Source: Ligilactobacillus equi DSM 15833 = JCM 10991 (lineage in GTDB: Bacteria; Bacillota; Bacilli; Lactobacillales; Lactobacillaceae). Taken from it: 49,757 bases of DNA. A program made the translations under genes and the position numbers. This document shows, one piece after another, positions 11,572-22,514 of the stretch. Position 1 is the stretch's first letter. Each line of letters opens with the position of its first letter. Under the pieces are notes generated by a model that was not told the DNA's origin, did no database searches, and was given only the letters and a program-made list of their open reading frames with translations. Where the stretch lies: NCBI RefSeq assembly GCF_000615765.1, contig NZ_BAMI01000011.1, positions 1 to 49,757 on the forward strand. The letters run 5' to 3'.

Positions 11572-14500
11572 ATGGCCATTGATAAGCATGAATTGTTTCA
11601 GCATCTCATGGAACAAATAGATTGGCAGCCGGAAAGTGAACTAACGGATTATTTTGCGCAAATCCAGATCCAAGAAGTAATTGTACACACCAAATCGAAG
11701 CGGTGGACATTTCTCTTAGATGTTCCTGATATCATGCCTTACCAGACCTTTGTAACCTTTAGCCATCAATTAAGAGCGGCGTTTGGACAAATTGCTAAAA
11801 CCGAAATTGCTTTTACTAGTCGTCAACCGGTAATAACTAATCAAAATTTAGGTGACTATTGGCAATGGGTAGTTAAAACTAGTGGGGTTTCATCGCCAAT
11901 GTTGATTTCTTTAGCAGAAAATCAAGTTCCTTATTTAGAAGGCGACCGGGTCATGTTGCTGGCGGATAATGAAATTGTGCAAAATTTTCTCAAAAAAACG
12001 GCTTTAGGTCCGATTGAAGCCTCTTATCAACGGATGGGTTTCCCAAAGTTTAATATTCAAACCATCGTTGATAATTCCAAGACGCAAGAAAAGATTACGG
12101 AATATAAGAAGAAAAGGGCTGAAAACGATGCTCAATTAAGCTCAAAAAGCTTTGGAAGCAATCAAACAAAAAGAAGCAACCCGGGCCAAACAGGCTGATA
12201 GTGTGTCGGTGCCAGATGGGCCTTTGGTTTTGGGAAAGCCAATTAATGAGAATGCCGAAATTCGTCAAATGAATACCATTACCGAAGAAGAAAAAAATGT
12301 CTTCTTGGAAGGGTATGTTTTTGATGTGGAAGTGCGGACCTTTAAGACTGGGCGGAAGCTTTTAACCATGAAGGTAACGGACTATACGTCATCTTTTGTA
12401 GTGAAGAAGTTTTCTAACAATGATGAAGAAGCCGCTATCTTTGAAACTGTGAAAAAAGGTATCTGGGTTAAAGTTCGGGGGCCTGTTAAAGAGGATGAAT
12501 TTTTACGTGATTTGGCAGTAACGGCCTACGATATTAATGAAGTTGGTCACCCTAGTCGTAAGGACCTGGCACCAGAAGGTGAAAAACGGGCCGAATTACA
12601 CCTCCACACGACTATGTCAACTATGGACGCGACTAATTCGATTTCCGAATATGTTGCTCAAGCTGCCAAGTGGGGCCATAAAGCTATTGCTGTAACTGAC
12701 CATGGTAATCTGCAGGCTTTCCCTGAAGCGCATAGTGCTGGTAAGAAAAATGGTGTTAAAATTTTGTATGGTTTGGAAGCCAGCGTAGTCGAAGACGGGA
12801 CGCCGATTGCCTACAATGAAGACCACGTGTCCTTAAAGGATGCGACTTATGTGGTTTTCGATACAGAAACCACGAGTTTATCAGCGGCTTACGGGAAATT
12901 AATTGAAGTGGCGGCCGTCAAGATGAAAGATGGCGAAGTAATTGCGGAATTCGAAGAATTTATTGATCCGGGATTTCCATTATCACCTCAGACAACAGAA
13001 TTGACCCACATTACCAACGAAATGGTACGCGGTTCCAAGAGTGAAGAAGAAGTTTTACGGCTCTTTAAAGAATTTTGCAGGGCACGATTATGGTTGCTCA
13101 TAATGCGGTCTTTGATATTGATTATATCAATACCGCCTACAGCAGTTACGGAATCGAAAGAATTACTGAGCCTTTGATTGATACCTTGACTTTAGCTTGG
13201 GCTCTCTATCCTGATATGAAACGTTATGGTTTGGCTAACTTAACTAAGAAGTTCAAATTAGTCAATGAAAGTCACCACCGGGCCATCTATGACGCGGAAG
13301 TTACTGGTCAAATTTACTACCGGATGCTAAAAGATGCTCGGGAAAACTTACACGTGGAGTTTCATGACGAATTGAATGCCCATAGTAAGCGGGACGATTC
13401 TTATCAAAAAGAACATCCTTTTAATGCCACAATTATTGCTAAGACTCAAGCCGGTTTAAAGAATCTTTTTAAGTTGGCTTCCCTAGCCATGACTAAGTAT
13501 TTCTATCAAGTGCCTAGAATTCCGCGTTCAGTTCTAGAAGAATATCGCGAAGGGCTAGTTATAGGGACTGGTGATGGTGAAGGTCGGGCTGTGGAGAAGT
13601 CTTTGATGCCATGGCTCGTCAAGGTTATGAACACGCCCGCCGTGTAGCAGAATTTTATGATTATTTGGAGGTTCACCCCAGTGCGCTTTATGCCGATTAC
13701 TGGAATGCAGGTACGATTAACAGTGACCAACAAATGCAAGAAATTATTGGTAATATTGTCAAGCTTGGTAAAGAAATGGGTAAACCGGTAGTTGCTGCTG
13801 GCGATGTCCATTATTTGAATCCTGAAGATGCAATTTACCGGGAGATTTTGGTATCTTCCCAAGGTGGAGCTAATATTTTAAATCGTCTCCCGCAATTGCC
13901 AGATGCGCACTTTAGAACGACGGATGAAATGATGACCGAATTTGGCTATTTGGGTGAGGAGTTAGCACATGAAATCGTCATAGATAATCCCCAAATTGTT
14001 GTTGATTGGTGTGAAGAAATTTCACCAGTGAAAGATAAATTATACACACCGAAGATGGAAGGGGCCGAAGATGACATTCGCAATTTAACAATGAATAAAG
14101 CGGAAGAATGGTATGGTAATCCATTACCAGACCTAGTGCAAGCTCGGATTGATAAGGAATTAAAATCGGTTATTGGAAATGGTTTCTCAGTAATTTACCT
14201 GATTTCACAAAAATTGGTGCATAAATCCAACAAAGATGGCTACTTGGTTGGTTCTCGGGGATCGGTGGGTTCCAGTTTAGTAGCAACCTTGACAGGAATT
14301 ACTGAGGTTAATCCTTTGCCACCGCATTATCGTTGTCCAAATTGTAAGTATTCTTTCTTTTATGAAAAAGGTGAGTATGGTTCGGGGTATGACTTGCCAG
14401 ATAAGAACTGTCCCGAATGTCAAACCCCTTTAGTTAAAGATGGTCAAGATATTCCTTTCGAAACTTTCTTAGGTTTCAAGGGGAATAAGGTTCCCGATAT

Positions 14501-15926
14501 TGATTTGAACTTTTCAGGGGACTACCAACCGATTGCTCACAATTATACTAAGGTCTTGTTTGGGGAAAACAATGTGTATCGGGCAGGTACGATTGGTACG
14601 GTAGCTGAAAAGACGGCTTATGGCTATGTTAAGGCTTATGAACGTGATCATGATTTACACATTCGAGCGGCGGAAGTGGACCGTTTGGCGATGGGCGCTA
14701 CTGGGGTTAAGCGAACTACCGGGCAGCACCCCGCAGGTATCTTAGTTGTGCCAGACTACATGGATATTTATGACTTTACTCCAATTCAATATCCTGCTGA
14801 CGATGTAACTGCTACTTGGCGAACGACGCACTTTGATTTCCACTCTATCCACGACAATATTTTAAAACTGGATATTTTAGGACACGATGATCCCACCATG
14901 ATTCGGATGCTACAAGATTTATCTGGAATTGAGCCTAAAACCATTCCGACAGATGATCCAGGGGTGATGGCACTCTTTTCTGGTACGGAAATTTTGGGAG
15001 TTACACCGGAACAAATTCAGTCTAAGACTGGGACCTTAGGGGTACCAGAATTTGGGACGCGTTTTGTGCGTGGAATGTTAGAAGAAACCAAACCGAAAAC
15101 TTTTGCGGAATTACTAAAGATTTCCGGACTTTCGCATGGAACCGACGTTTGGTTAGGTAATGCCGAAGAATTAATTCAAAATGGAACGGTTACTATGCCA
15201 GAAGTTATTGGTTGTCGGGATGACATTATGATGGATTTAATTCACATGGGGGTTGAATCCGATATCGCCTTCAAGATTATGGAAAGTGTGCGGAAAGGGA
15301 AGGGAATTCCTGATGATTGGCAAGCTCAAATGCGGGAAGCTAACGTGCCGGAATGGTACATTGGAGCTTGTCTTAAAATCAAGTACATGTTCCCGAAAGC
15401 TCACGCTGCGGCTTATGTTTTGATGGCCTTACGAATTGCCTATTTCAAAGTCTATTTCCCTTTGGTTTACTATTCTGCTTATTTCTCTGTACGGGCCGAC
15501 GACTTTGATGTTGAAGCCATGGCACATGGAAAAGAAGCCGTTAAGGCACGGATGAAGGAAATTAATGACCAGGGTAATGATGCGACTGCCAAAGATAAAA
15601 ATCTTTTAACGGTTCTAGAACTGGCTAACGAAATGTTGGAACGGGGCTTTGAATTTGAAATGGTGAATTTAGAGCGTTCCGATGCCACTGACTGGTTAAT
15701 TGAAGATAATAAGTTATTGGCGCCATTTACAGCCATTCCCGGTTTAGGATTGAATGTGGCTAAACAAATTGTGGCGGCTCGCGAAGAACAAGCCTTCTTA
15801 TCCAAAGAAGATCTTTCTAACCGTGGAAAAGTTTCGAACACGTTGATTGAATTTATGTCGCGCAATCATGTCTTAGATAACTTACCAGATGAAAATCAAT
15901 TGAGTTTGTTTGATGATATTTTTTAG
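11572..15926 (+). CDS. polC: DNA polymerase III PolC, three frame shifts as read
   Basis: Replicative polymerase of Gram-positives. As read it falls into four frames: an extra A near 12138-12148 (best repair DAQLAQKALEA), a missing T at 13073-13076 ([15 protein letters not shown]) and a missing G at 13593-13594 (restoring GEVFDAM). Repaired length is 1451 residues, normal for PolC. Domain order: N-terminal domain, OB fold from about 245, PHP domain with [14 protein letters not shown] at about 343, DEDDh 3'-5' exonuclease inserted in PHP (DTETTS about 430, HNAVFDID about 510, HRAIYDAE), zinc finger with paired Cys (CPNC...CPEC, about 920-957) and polymerase active site PDIDLNFSG near 975. An essential gene, so the shifts are probably sequence errors. 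Confidence 0.93.
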
Positions 15927-15997
15927 TTCTGGTTTTCTTAGTAGTTTTCCACTTTTATGAAAAGTTAACTTGATTTTCTTTTTACGGATTAAAAACG

Positions 15998-16026
15998 TTG
16001 AAAAATAACAGTAGTGGTGTTATACT
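15998..16026 (+). promoter_or_regulatory. Promoter of the rimP-nusA-infB operon
   Basis: TTGAAA (15998-16003), a 17-base spacer and TATACT (16021-16026) make one of the best sigma-A promoters in the window. The predicted transcript start, near 16033, lies just before a terminator hairpin. The preceding 15927-15990 stretch holds a weak hairpin (ACTTTT/AAAAGT near 15951-15965) that may end polC transcription. Confidence 0.75.
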
Positions 16027-16047
16027 ATGTAATGTTAATACTCGGTG

Positions 16048-16075
16048 AGAGTGAGCAGTGATGCTCACTCTTTTT
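16048..16075 (+). terminator. Leader terminator (candidate attenuator) before rimP
   Basis: A perfect ten-base stem AGAGTGAGCA/TGCTCACTCT with GTGA loop is followed by TTTT. It lies between the promoter and the rimP start, so it can act only on the rimP-nusA transcript. Known: NusA-dependent attenuation of its own operon has been described in Bacillus subtilis; here this is inference from position. Confidence 0.75.
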
Positions 16076-16111
16076 GTTGGAAAGCCGAGTGAAAATAAAG
16101 GAGGTAGACAT

Positions 16112-16585
16112 GTGAGCAGTGTTGTTGAAACTGTGACCCAAATGGTGGCGCCACTTTTAGAAAAACATCAGTTTGAATTAGTGGATTTAGAGTTTGTGAA
16201 AGAAGGTAAAAGCTGGTATTTACGGGTTTTTATTGATAAACCACAAGGAATTACCATTGATGAATGTGCTTTAATCAGTGATGAACTAAGTGAAATTTTG
16301 GATGCTTGTGATCCAGATCCAATTCCACAAGCTTACTATTTGGAAGTCTCCTCTCCTGGAGCAGAACGGCCCCTAAAAAAAGAAAGTGACTACCAAAGAG
16401 CTGTGGGCAAGTACATTAATGTTTCTTTATACCAACAGCTTAACGGAGCCAAGATTTATGAAGGTGACTTAGTGGCTTTAAAAGAGGATAGCTTAACTTT
16501 GGAATATATGGATAAAACGAGAAGAAAAGCTATTGAAATCCCTCGTAAGCAAATCGCCAAAGCCCGCTTAGCAATTAAATTTTAA
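16112..16585 (+). CDS. rimP: Ribosome maturation factor RimP
   Basis: Assembly factor for the 30S subunit. The 157-residue product has the RimP layout: an N-terminal alpha/beta domain with [19 protein letters not shown] and a C-terminal SH3-like barrel; the hallmark [14 protein letters not shown] is present in the middle. I choose GTG 16112 because AAAGGAGG (16098-16104) is placed correctly for it; an upstream ATG in the same frame would lie in the leader hairpin. First gene of the nusA operon. Confidence 0.95.
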   Translation: MSSVVETVTQMVAPLLEKHQFELVDLEFVKEGKSWYLRVFIDKPQGITIDECALISDELSEILDACDPDPIPQAYYLEVSSPGAERPLKKESDYQRAVGKYINVSLYQQLNGAKIYEGDLVALKEDSLTLEYMDKTRRKAIEIPRKQIAKARLAIKF

Positions 16586-16601
16586 ATTAAGGAGAATAAA
16601 C

Positions 16602-17756
16602 ATGAGTAAGGAATTATTAAACGCGCTTGATAACTTACAAGCTGAAAAAGGCGTTGACAAAGAAATTATTATTGAAGCTTTAGAACAAGCTTTGATTAAG
16701 GCCTACAACCGTAACTACGGTCAAGCGCAAAATGTTGAAGTTGAATTCGATCGTGTACGTGGTGATATTCACGTTTACGCCGTTAAAGAAGTAGTGCGGA
16801 CAGTTTTTGATTCCCAACTAGAAATCGCCTTAGATGATGCCCTAGAACTTAATAGGGCTTACGAAGTTGGAGACACTATTAAATTAGAAGTTACGCCACG
16901 TGACTTCGGTCGGATTGCTGCGCAAACAGCTAAGCAAGTTATTATGCAACGAGTGCGGGAAGAAGAAAGAAACAATATTTACAATGAATACAGTCAATAT
17001 GCTGAAGAAATTGTGATGGGGGAAGTAGAACGACAAGACCGTAACTTCATCTATGTAAACTTAGGAAAAGTTGAAGCTGTTTTGTCACGTCAAGACCAAA
17101 TTGCTGGGGAAGAATATAAGCCTCACGATCGCATTAAGGTTTACATTTATGAAGTTAAGAATGAAACTAAGGGTCCGCAAGTTTATGTAAGTCGTTCACA
17201 CCCTGATTTGCTTAAGCGTTTATTTGAACAAGAAATTCCTGAAATCTATGATGGTACGGTGGAAATTATGTCCATCGCACGCGAAGCTGGTGACCGGGCA
17301 AAGGTTGCGGTGCGGTCTAACAACGATAGTATCGACCCTGTCGGAACTTGTGTCGGTCCTCGGGGGGAACGTGTACAAAGTATCGTTAATGAACTTAAAG
17401 GCGAAAACATGGATATCGTGCAGTGGGATGAAGACAATGCCAACTTCATTACCAACGCTTTGAACCCGGCCGAAGTTTTAAATGTGATTTTTGATTCTGA
17501 AAATGAACGGGCATGTACAGTAGTTGTGCCTGACAACCAATTATCATTAGCGATTGGGAAGCGTGGGCAAAATGTTCGTTTAGCGGCACGTTTAACAGGT
17601 TTCAAGATTGATATCAAATCTGAATCTGACATGGAAGCTTTACAAAATCAAGCCGAATCACTTGAAAATCTTAGTGAAAACAGTGAAAATGTAGATGTAG
17701 TTACTGAAGAGGTAGCACTTGCAGATGATGCAGATATGCCTATTGTTGAAGAATAA
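16602..17756 (+). CDS. nusA: Transcription termination/antitermination protein NusA
   Basis: RNA polymerase-associated elongation factor that promotes pausing and hairpin-dependent termination. Domains in order: N-terminal polymerase-binding domain (1-125), S1 (about 130-200), two KH domains (about 205-345, with VGPRGERVQ and AIGKRGQNVRLAA). The C-terminal tail is acidic. Length 384 is normal for Firmicutes, which lack the two AR repeats of E. coli NusA. Ribosome site AAGGAG precedes ATG 16602. Confidence 0.97.
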   Translation: MSKELLNALDNLQAEKGVDKEIIIEALEQALIKAYNRNYGQAQNVEVEFDRVRGDIHVYAVKEVVRTVFDSQLEIALDDALELNRAYEVGDTIKLEVTPRDFGRIAAQTAKQVIMQRVREEERNNIYNEYSQYAEEIVMGEVERQDRNFIYVNLGKVEAVLSRQDQIAGEEYKPHDRIKVYIYEVKNETKGPQVYVSRSHPDLLKRLFEQEIPEIYDGTVEIMSIAREAGDRAKVAVRSNNDSIDPVGTCVGPRGERVQSIVNELKGENMDIVQWDEDNANFITNALNPAEVLNVIFDSENERACTVVVPDNQLSLAIGKRGQNVRLAARLTGFKIDIKSESDMEALQNQAESLENLSENSENVDVVTEEVALADDADMPIVEE

Positions 17757-17779
17757 GCTTTTTAAGGGAGGTTGTTAAG

Positions 17780-18079
17780 ATGGCACAACGTAAGGTTCCA
17801 ATGCGTAAAGATATCGTAACGGGTGAAATGCAACCTAAAAAAGAGCTCGTGCGGATTGTGAAGAACAAGGAAAATGAGGTTTCAATCGATCCAACTGGTA
17901 AGAAGGCTGGTCGGGGGGCTTACATTCATCTTGATGTAGCAACAGCCGAAAAAGCGCGGTCTGAAAAGACTTTCGATAAGGCGTTTGGATTAAAATTGAG
18001 TGATGATTTCTATGAAGAGTTAGTGGCTTATGTTGATCACCAAGTCGCACGACGGGAATTATTCGGAAATGGAAAATAA
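17780..18079 (+). CDS. rnpM: RNase P modulator RnpM (YlxR, DUF448)
   Basis: A 99-residue basic protein starting MAQRKVPMRKDIVTGEM with KKELVRIV and GRGAYIHLD, the signature of the YlxR family. Members bind RNA and one has been shown to modulate RNase P. Its place between nusA and ylxQ is the conserved one. It has a good GGGAGG site and overlaps the start of ylxQ by 11 bases. Confidence 0.93.
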   Translation: MAQRKVPMRKDIVTGEMQPKKELVRIVKNKENEVSIDPTGKKAGRGAYIHLDVATAEKARSEKTFDKAFGLKLSDDFYEELVAYVDHQVARRELFGNGK

Positions 18080-18374
18080 ACAAAAAGTTTTAAATTTATT
18101 AGGGCTTGCTCGTCGAGCGGGTAAGATTACGACTGGTTCAGAACTAGTCCTCAACGAAGTAAGAAACAATAAGGCTCACTTAGTCTTTGTTGCTAACGAT
18201 AGTGGCAAAGATATTCAAAAAAGGATGGCTGATAAGTGTACAAGCTTTCACGTTGTTTTGGACAAAGAAAGCTTCACCCAAACAGAACTTAGCATAGCAA
18301 TTGGACAAAAGCGGACGGTATTAGCCGTATGCGACATTGGCTTTGCCAAAAAGATGCGCAGTCTTTTGGACTAA
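18069..18374 (+). CDS. ylxQ: YlxQ, L7Ae-like RNA-binding protein
   Basis: A 101-residue protein of the L7Ae/L30e/Gadd45 family, with LLGLARRAGKITTGSELVL near the N-terminus and conserved hydrophobic core strands LVFVANDSG and TVLAVCD. It probably binds kink-turn RNA; the exact target is not settled. I use ATG 18069, inside the end of rnpM, because a longer in-frame start would add residues with no family match; the site GGGAATTATTCGGAAAT gives coupled translation. Confidence 0.92.
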   Translation: MENKQKVLNLLGLARRAGKITTGSELVLNEVRNNKAHLVFVANDSGKDIQKRMADKCTSFHVVLDKESFTQTELSIAIGQKRTVLAVCDIGFAKKMRSLLD

Positions 18375-18386
18375 GTTGCTCAGAGG

Positions 18387-18402
18387 CATAAAAGCTTTTA
18401 TG
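18387..18402 (+). repeat. 16-base perfect palindrome ahead of infB
   Basis: CATAAAAGCTTTTATG reads the same on both strands and ends two bases before a strong ribosome site (AAGGAGAGG, 18405-18413). It could be a protein site or a short RNA hairpin; there is no T-tail after it. Confidence 0.6.
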
Positions 18403-18439
18403 TTAAGGAGAGGTCGTCTTTTGCCTGGTGAGTTAAAAT

Positions 18440-20458
18440 ATGAAAGGCGCAGGTAGTAAGATGGAAAAAAGAAATAATAATCAAGGACGTTCAAGTAATA
18501 ACGGCGGGAATCGTAACAGTAGCAATAACCGCAACAACAATAACAAGCGTAATAACGGTGGTAACCGCAATAATAACAACAATAACCGCTTTGGCGGCAA
18601 CAACAAGGGTGGCAAGGGACGCTTCAATAAGAAGAATAACCGTAATAACAAGCGTAACCAAAATACTAAGCCACTTCCACAACGTAAGAACAAGCCGTTG
18701 CCAGAAGTCCTAGTTTACACGGTGGGGATGAACGTGGCAGATATTGCCAAGAAAATTCACCGTGAACCAGCTGAAATCATTAAGAAACTCTTCATGATGG
18801 GGGTAATGGTGAACCAAAACCAATCGCTTGATAAGGACACAATTGAACTATTGGCCGCTGATTATGGGATTGGAGCCGAAGAAAAAGTTGAAGTTGACGT
18901 CGCTGATATTGACAAATTCTTTGAAGAAGAAGCTCAAAGTGAAGACAACTTACAACCACGGCCACCAGTTGTGACAATTATGGGTCACGTTGACCATGGT
19001 AAGACGACGCTTTTGGATAAGTTGCGTAACTCTCACATCACCGATGGTGAAGCCGGGGGGATTACTCAACACATTGGGGCTTACCAAGTTCGACACAATG
19101 ACAAGACCATTACTTTCTTGGATACACCAGGTCACGCGGCCTTTACGGAAATGCGGGCGCGCGGGGCAAACATCACCGATATTACGATTTTAGTAGTTGC
19201 TGCTGATGATGGGGTGATGCCTCAAACCATTGAAGCTATTAACCACGCCAAGTCAGCGGGGGTACCAATTATCGTGGCGGTTAACAAGATTGATAAGCCA
19301 GGGGCTAACCCTAACCATGTGATGGAACAATTATCGGAATACGAGTTGATTCCAGAAGCTTGGGGTGGGGACACCATCTTCGTTGAAATTTCTGCTAAGT
19401 TTGGTAAGAATATCGATGAATTATTGGACATGATTTTATTACAAGCTGAAATTCTAGAATTGACGGCCAACCCAGACCAAAGAGCGGCCGGGACAGTTAT
19501 TGAAGCGCGTCTGGATAAGGGTAAAGGTTCTGTCGCAACGGTCTTAGTCCAATATGGTACGATGAAGGTTGGGGACCCAATTGTTGTGGGTAACACCTTT
19601 GGTCGGGTGCGGACTATGAGCGATGCACGTGGCAATGAGATCGAAGTTGCTGGTCCGGCAACACCAGTCGAAATTACTGGTTTAAATGACGTACCGGTTT
19701 CTGGGGACCGTTTCTTAGTCATGGAAGATGAAAAGACCGCGCGGGCAGCCGGTGAAGAACGGGCTAAGCGTGCCTTGATGAAGGAAAGAAGTCAAACTAG
19801 TCATGTGACATTGGATAACTTATTTGATACCTTGAAACAAGGTGAAATGAAAGAAGTCGCCGTGATTATCAAGGCCGATGTGCAAGGTTCTGTTGAAGCC
19901 ATTGCTCAATCCTTCAAGAAGATTGAAGTTGAAGGCGTTCGCGTCAACATCATTCACCAAGCTGTAGGGGCCATCAACGAAAGTGATGTGACTTTGGCAG
20001 AAGCTTCGAACGCCATTATCGTTGGTTTTAACGTACGTCCTACTCCACAAGCTAAATCACAAGCCGAAGCGGATCAAGTGGATATTCGTTTACACAACGT
20101 AATTTACAAGGCGATTGATGAAATTGAAACGGCTATGAAGGGTATGCTAGAACCAGTTTACGAAGAAAAAGTTACTGGTCAAGTTGAAATTCGTGAAACT
20201 TATAAGGTATCTAAGCTTGGAACTATCGGTGGAGGTTACGTCACTGATGGTTACATTCAACGAGATTCTGGTGTCCGTATTATTCGTGACGGAATCGTAA
20301 TTTATGAAGGTAACTTAGCTTCCCTCAAGCGATTCAAAGATGATGTAAAGCAAGTTAAGTCTGGCTACGAATGTGGTTTAATGATTGAAAAATACAACGA
20401 CATTAAAGTCGGTGACCAAATCGAAGCTTATGTCATGGAAGAAGTTCCTGTTGACTAG
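18440..20458 (+). CDS. infB: Translation initiation factor IF-2
   Basis: GTPase that places fMet-tRNA on the 30S subunit. The G1 loop GHVDHGKTT is near residues 181-189, DTPGHAAF near 227 and NKID near 281, followed by domains II, III and the C2 domain. The N-terminus (about 10-78) is a low-complexity run of Asn, Gly, Arg and Lys, and the usual first IF2_N helix is not seen, though a second IF2_N-like unit ([20 protein letters not shown]) is. Start is uncertain: the best ribosome site (18405-18413) has no in-frame start at proper distance; ATG 18440 has a weak GGTGAG, and ATG 18461 has AGGT. An extra A near 18435-18438 would join TTG 18421 to the frame. Confidence 0.95.
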   Translation: MKGAGSKMEKRNNNQGRSSNNGGNRNSSNNRNNNNKRNNGGNRNNNNNNRFGGNNKGGKGRFNKKNNRNNKRNQNTKPLPQRKNKPLPEVLVYTVGMNVADIAKKIHREPAEIIKKLFMMGVMVNQNQSLDKDTIELLAADYGIGAEEKVEVDVADIDKFFEEEAQSEDNLQPRPPVVTIMGHVDHGKTTLLDKLRNSHITDGEAGGITQHIGAYQVRHNDKTITFLDTPGHAAFTEMRARGANITDITILVVAADDGVMPQTIEAINHAKSAGVPIIVAVNKIDKPGANPNHVMEQLSEYELIPEAWGGDTIFVEISAKFGKNIDELLDMILLQAEILELTANPDQRAAGTVIEARLDKGKGSVATVLVQYGTMKVGDPIVVGNTFGRVRTMSDARGNEIEVAGPATPVEITGLNDVPVSGDRFLVMEDEKTARAAGEERAKRALMKERSQTSHVTLDNLFDTLKQGEMKEVAVIIKADVQGSVEAIAQSFKKIEVEGVRVNIIHQAVGAINESDVTLAEASNAIIVGFNVRPTPQAKSQAEADQVDIRLHNVIYKAIDEIETAMKGMLEPVYEEKVTGQVEIRETYKVSKLGTIGGGYVTDGYIQRDSGVRIIRDGIVIYEGNLASLKRFKDDVKQVKSGYECGLMIEKYNDIKVGDQIEAYVMEEVPVD

Positions 20459-20506
20459 GCTGAAATATAAATTAAATTAAAATAAAATAGAAAGCGGGGT
20501 GGAAGC

Positions 20507-20865
20507 ATGGCTCAAAATTATCGTGCTGACCGTTTATCACAAGAAATTCAACGCGAAGTAAATGATATTTTACTCAAACGGGTCCGTGACCCACGAGTGG
20601 CCGGAGTAACGATTACCGGGGTAGATGTAACTGGCGACTTACAACAAGCAAGGTTTACTACAGTATCTTATCTGACTTAGCGTCTGATCATCAAAAGACT
20701 CAAGCTGGTTTGGACAAGGCCAAGGGCTTGATTCGAGGCGAACTTGGCAAGCGTTTAAGTATTTACGTAACACCGGAATTAACTTTTGCCCAAGATGAAT
20801 CTGTACGTTATGGGGATCGCATTGATGAGTTATTAAGCAAATTACATCAAGAAGACCGTTTTTAA
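20507..20865 (+). CDS. rbfA: Ribosome-binding factor A, frame shift as read
   Basis: Cold-shock 30S maturation factor with a KH-like fold. It opens [17 protein letters not shown] with [16 protein letters not shown], the RbfA pattern, then hits a stop. A missing G at 20652-20653 explains this: with three G the frame gives [16 protein letters not shown] and runs to the TAA at 20863, 119 residues in all, the usual length. Ribosome site GGGGTGGA precedes the ATG. The ylxP gene found between infB and rbfA in Bacillus is absent. Confidence 0.92.
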
Positions 20866-20871
20866 AACTTG

Positions 20872-20902
20872 AAGGGGCATTTTAAAGGAATGCTCCTTTT
20901 TT
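20872..20902 (+). terminator. Intrinsic terminator after rbfA
   Basis: Ten-base stem AAGGGGCATT/AATGCTCCTT (one G-T pair) with a seven-base loop and a six-T tail. It isolates the nusA-infB-rbfA transcript from the next gene. Confidence 0.8.
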
Positions 20903-20919
20903 ATTTAATTGGAGGATTT

Positions 20920-21588
20920 ATGACTGAAAACTTTTTTGCAAATGACCGCTTGAAATATACTTTTGATGGGCAATACGCTCATGGTTGTTTTTTTAATAGC
21001 CAGGCCCAAGACTTTGAAAAACCATTGGTACAATTACATGCCACTGAAAAAACTTTGGAACAGTTCAACCATGCCCGTAAAGTCTTGAATGAAAGAGCCT
21101 TGACTTTAGTGGATGAATTAGATGAACCTCGCTATATGACAAGTACGGCCCAACTAACCAAACTCCTACACAATACTATTATCAATGATTTGCAAGTGGT
21201 TCAGGAAGCGGCCGAATTCATTTGTGATATGGGTAATCAAGATCCTCAACATACGTTACGTTTAGTGGAATATCATTCTGAAAAAACCGGGACTTACCTG
21301 GTCTTAGTGGCCGGAGCGCCAATGCTAGAAGCGGTTTTAAATGATTTGAATTTCACGAGTGAGGTCTTTGAACCTGGTGAAAATGGTCAATACTATGCAA
21401 ATAACGCGGCCTTTTTAGAGGCGATGGCTGCTTTAGCTCAAAGCTACTTTGGTTTAGATGTGGCGGGTCAATTAGTAGCCCAAACTGAAGTCTTTGCCGT
21501 GGGTGGTCCGTTCATCAACCATGTGAATGCCTTAGGGAGTGAAGATGACGATTTGAATCGAATTTGCTTCATTGCACGTGTAAAGTAG
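20920..21588 (+). CDS. Protein of unknown function between rbfA and truB
   Basis: I do not recognise this 222-residue protein. It starts MTENFFANDRLKYTFDG after an excellent GGAGG site; an earlier in-frame ATG would lie in the terminator. It has no signal peptide or membrane segment, is acidic, and contains repeated alternation of helix-like segments (TLEQFNHARKVLNERALTLV) and beta-like segments (TGTYLVLVAGAPMLEAVL). The C-terminal VFAVGGPFINHVNALG is the most distinctive part. It ends close to truB, with the truB ribosome site overlapping its stop, so it is co-transcribed with truB and ribF; a role near RNA modification or flavin synthesis is only a guess from position. Confidence 0.85.
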   Translation: MTENFFANDRLKYTFDGQYAHGCFFNSQAQDFEKPLVQLHATEKTLEQFNHARKVLNERALTLVDELDEPRYMTSTAQLTKLLHNTIINDLQVVQEAAEFICDMGNQDPQHTLRLVEYHSEKTGTYLVLVAGAPMLEAVLNDLNFTSEVFEPGENGQYYANNAAFLEAMAALAQSYFGLDVAGQLVAQTEVFAVGGPFINHVNALGSEDDDLNRICFIARVK

Positions 21589-21597
21589 GTGATGACC

Positions 21598-22498
21598 ATG
21601 GATGGAATTTTACCACTTTACAAGGACCGGGGGATGACCAGTCATGATGCGGTTTTCAAATGCCGTAAAATTTTTAAAACCCGTAAGGTCGGTCACTCTG
21701 GGACTCTAGACCCTAATGTAGATGGGGTTTTACCCATTTGTATTGGGAAGGCGACCAAGGTCGTTAACTACCTCATGGAATCTGGCAAGATTTATCATGG
21801 CGAAATTACCTTAGGTTTTGCAACGGAAACCGAAGATTTAGATGGGGCTGTCGTAGCCAGCCAACCTTTGAGTCAAGCATTGAGTGACCAAGAAATTCAA
21901 GCTGCCATGGAAACTTTAGTCGGAGATATTATTCAAATTCCGCCCATGTATTCTGCGGTCAAAGTTAATGGGCGTCGTCTTTATGACTATGCACGCAATG
22001 GTGAAAGTGTGGACCGGCCCAAGCGCCAAATTCATGTAGATTACTTTAAGATGCAAGGCAAGAGTACTTTTGACCCAGAGACCGGTTATCAAAAGTTCCG
22101 CTTTGAAGTGGGATGTGGTAAGGGAACCTATGTACGAACCTTGGCAGTTGATTTAGGGCAAAAGCTCGGTTTACCAGCTGTCATGTCAGACTTGACCCGC
22201 CTCAAGAGTGGAGGCTTTGTGATAGGTCAAGCGGTGAGCTTAGCCCAATTAGCGGAAATGGATGAAGCGCAATTAGAGGCAACCCTGTTTGCGCCAGAAC
22301 ACGCCTTTCATGACGTGCCTCAAGTTAACTTAACTGACTCGCAATGGCAAATTGTTAAAAATGGGGCTTTTTACCAGGTAATCTGGCCTCGCTAGCGCTC
22401 AGGCCTTGCTGTTTTATGAGCAAAAGTTGCGCGCCGTGTACAAATATGATAAGGTTAGAAACTGTTTTAAACCGGAACAAATGATTGATTTAACGTAA
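21598..22498 (+). CDS. truB: tRNA pseudouridine-55 synthase TruB, frame shift as read
   Basis: Isomerises U55 in the T-loop of tRNA. The catalytic Asp is D38 in VGHSGTLDPNVDGVLP; the downstream MYSAVKVNGRRLYDYAR and GCGKGTYVRTLA motifs are intact. As read the frame stops early at 22395. One extra base near 22379-22383 explains this: without it the C-terminal domain continues as ALLFYEQKLRAVYKYD to the TAA at 22496, giving 299 residues. I use ATG 21598, preceded by AGGTGA; the GTG and ATG just upstream lie inside that site. Confidence 0.92.
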
Positions 22499-22514
22499 GG
22501 AAGTGGAAAAGCGC

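Noticed and set aside
18481-18693. Minus-strand Leu/Arg-rich frames opposite infB
   Set aside because: They are the mirror of the Asn-codon run (AAC/AAT) and have no ribosome site.
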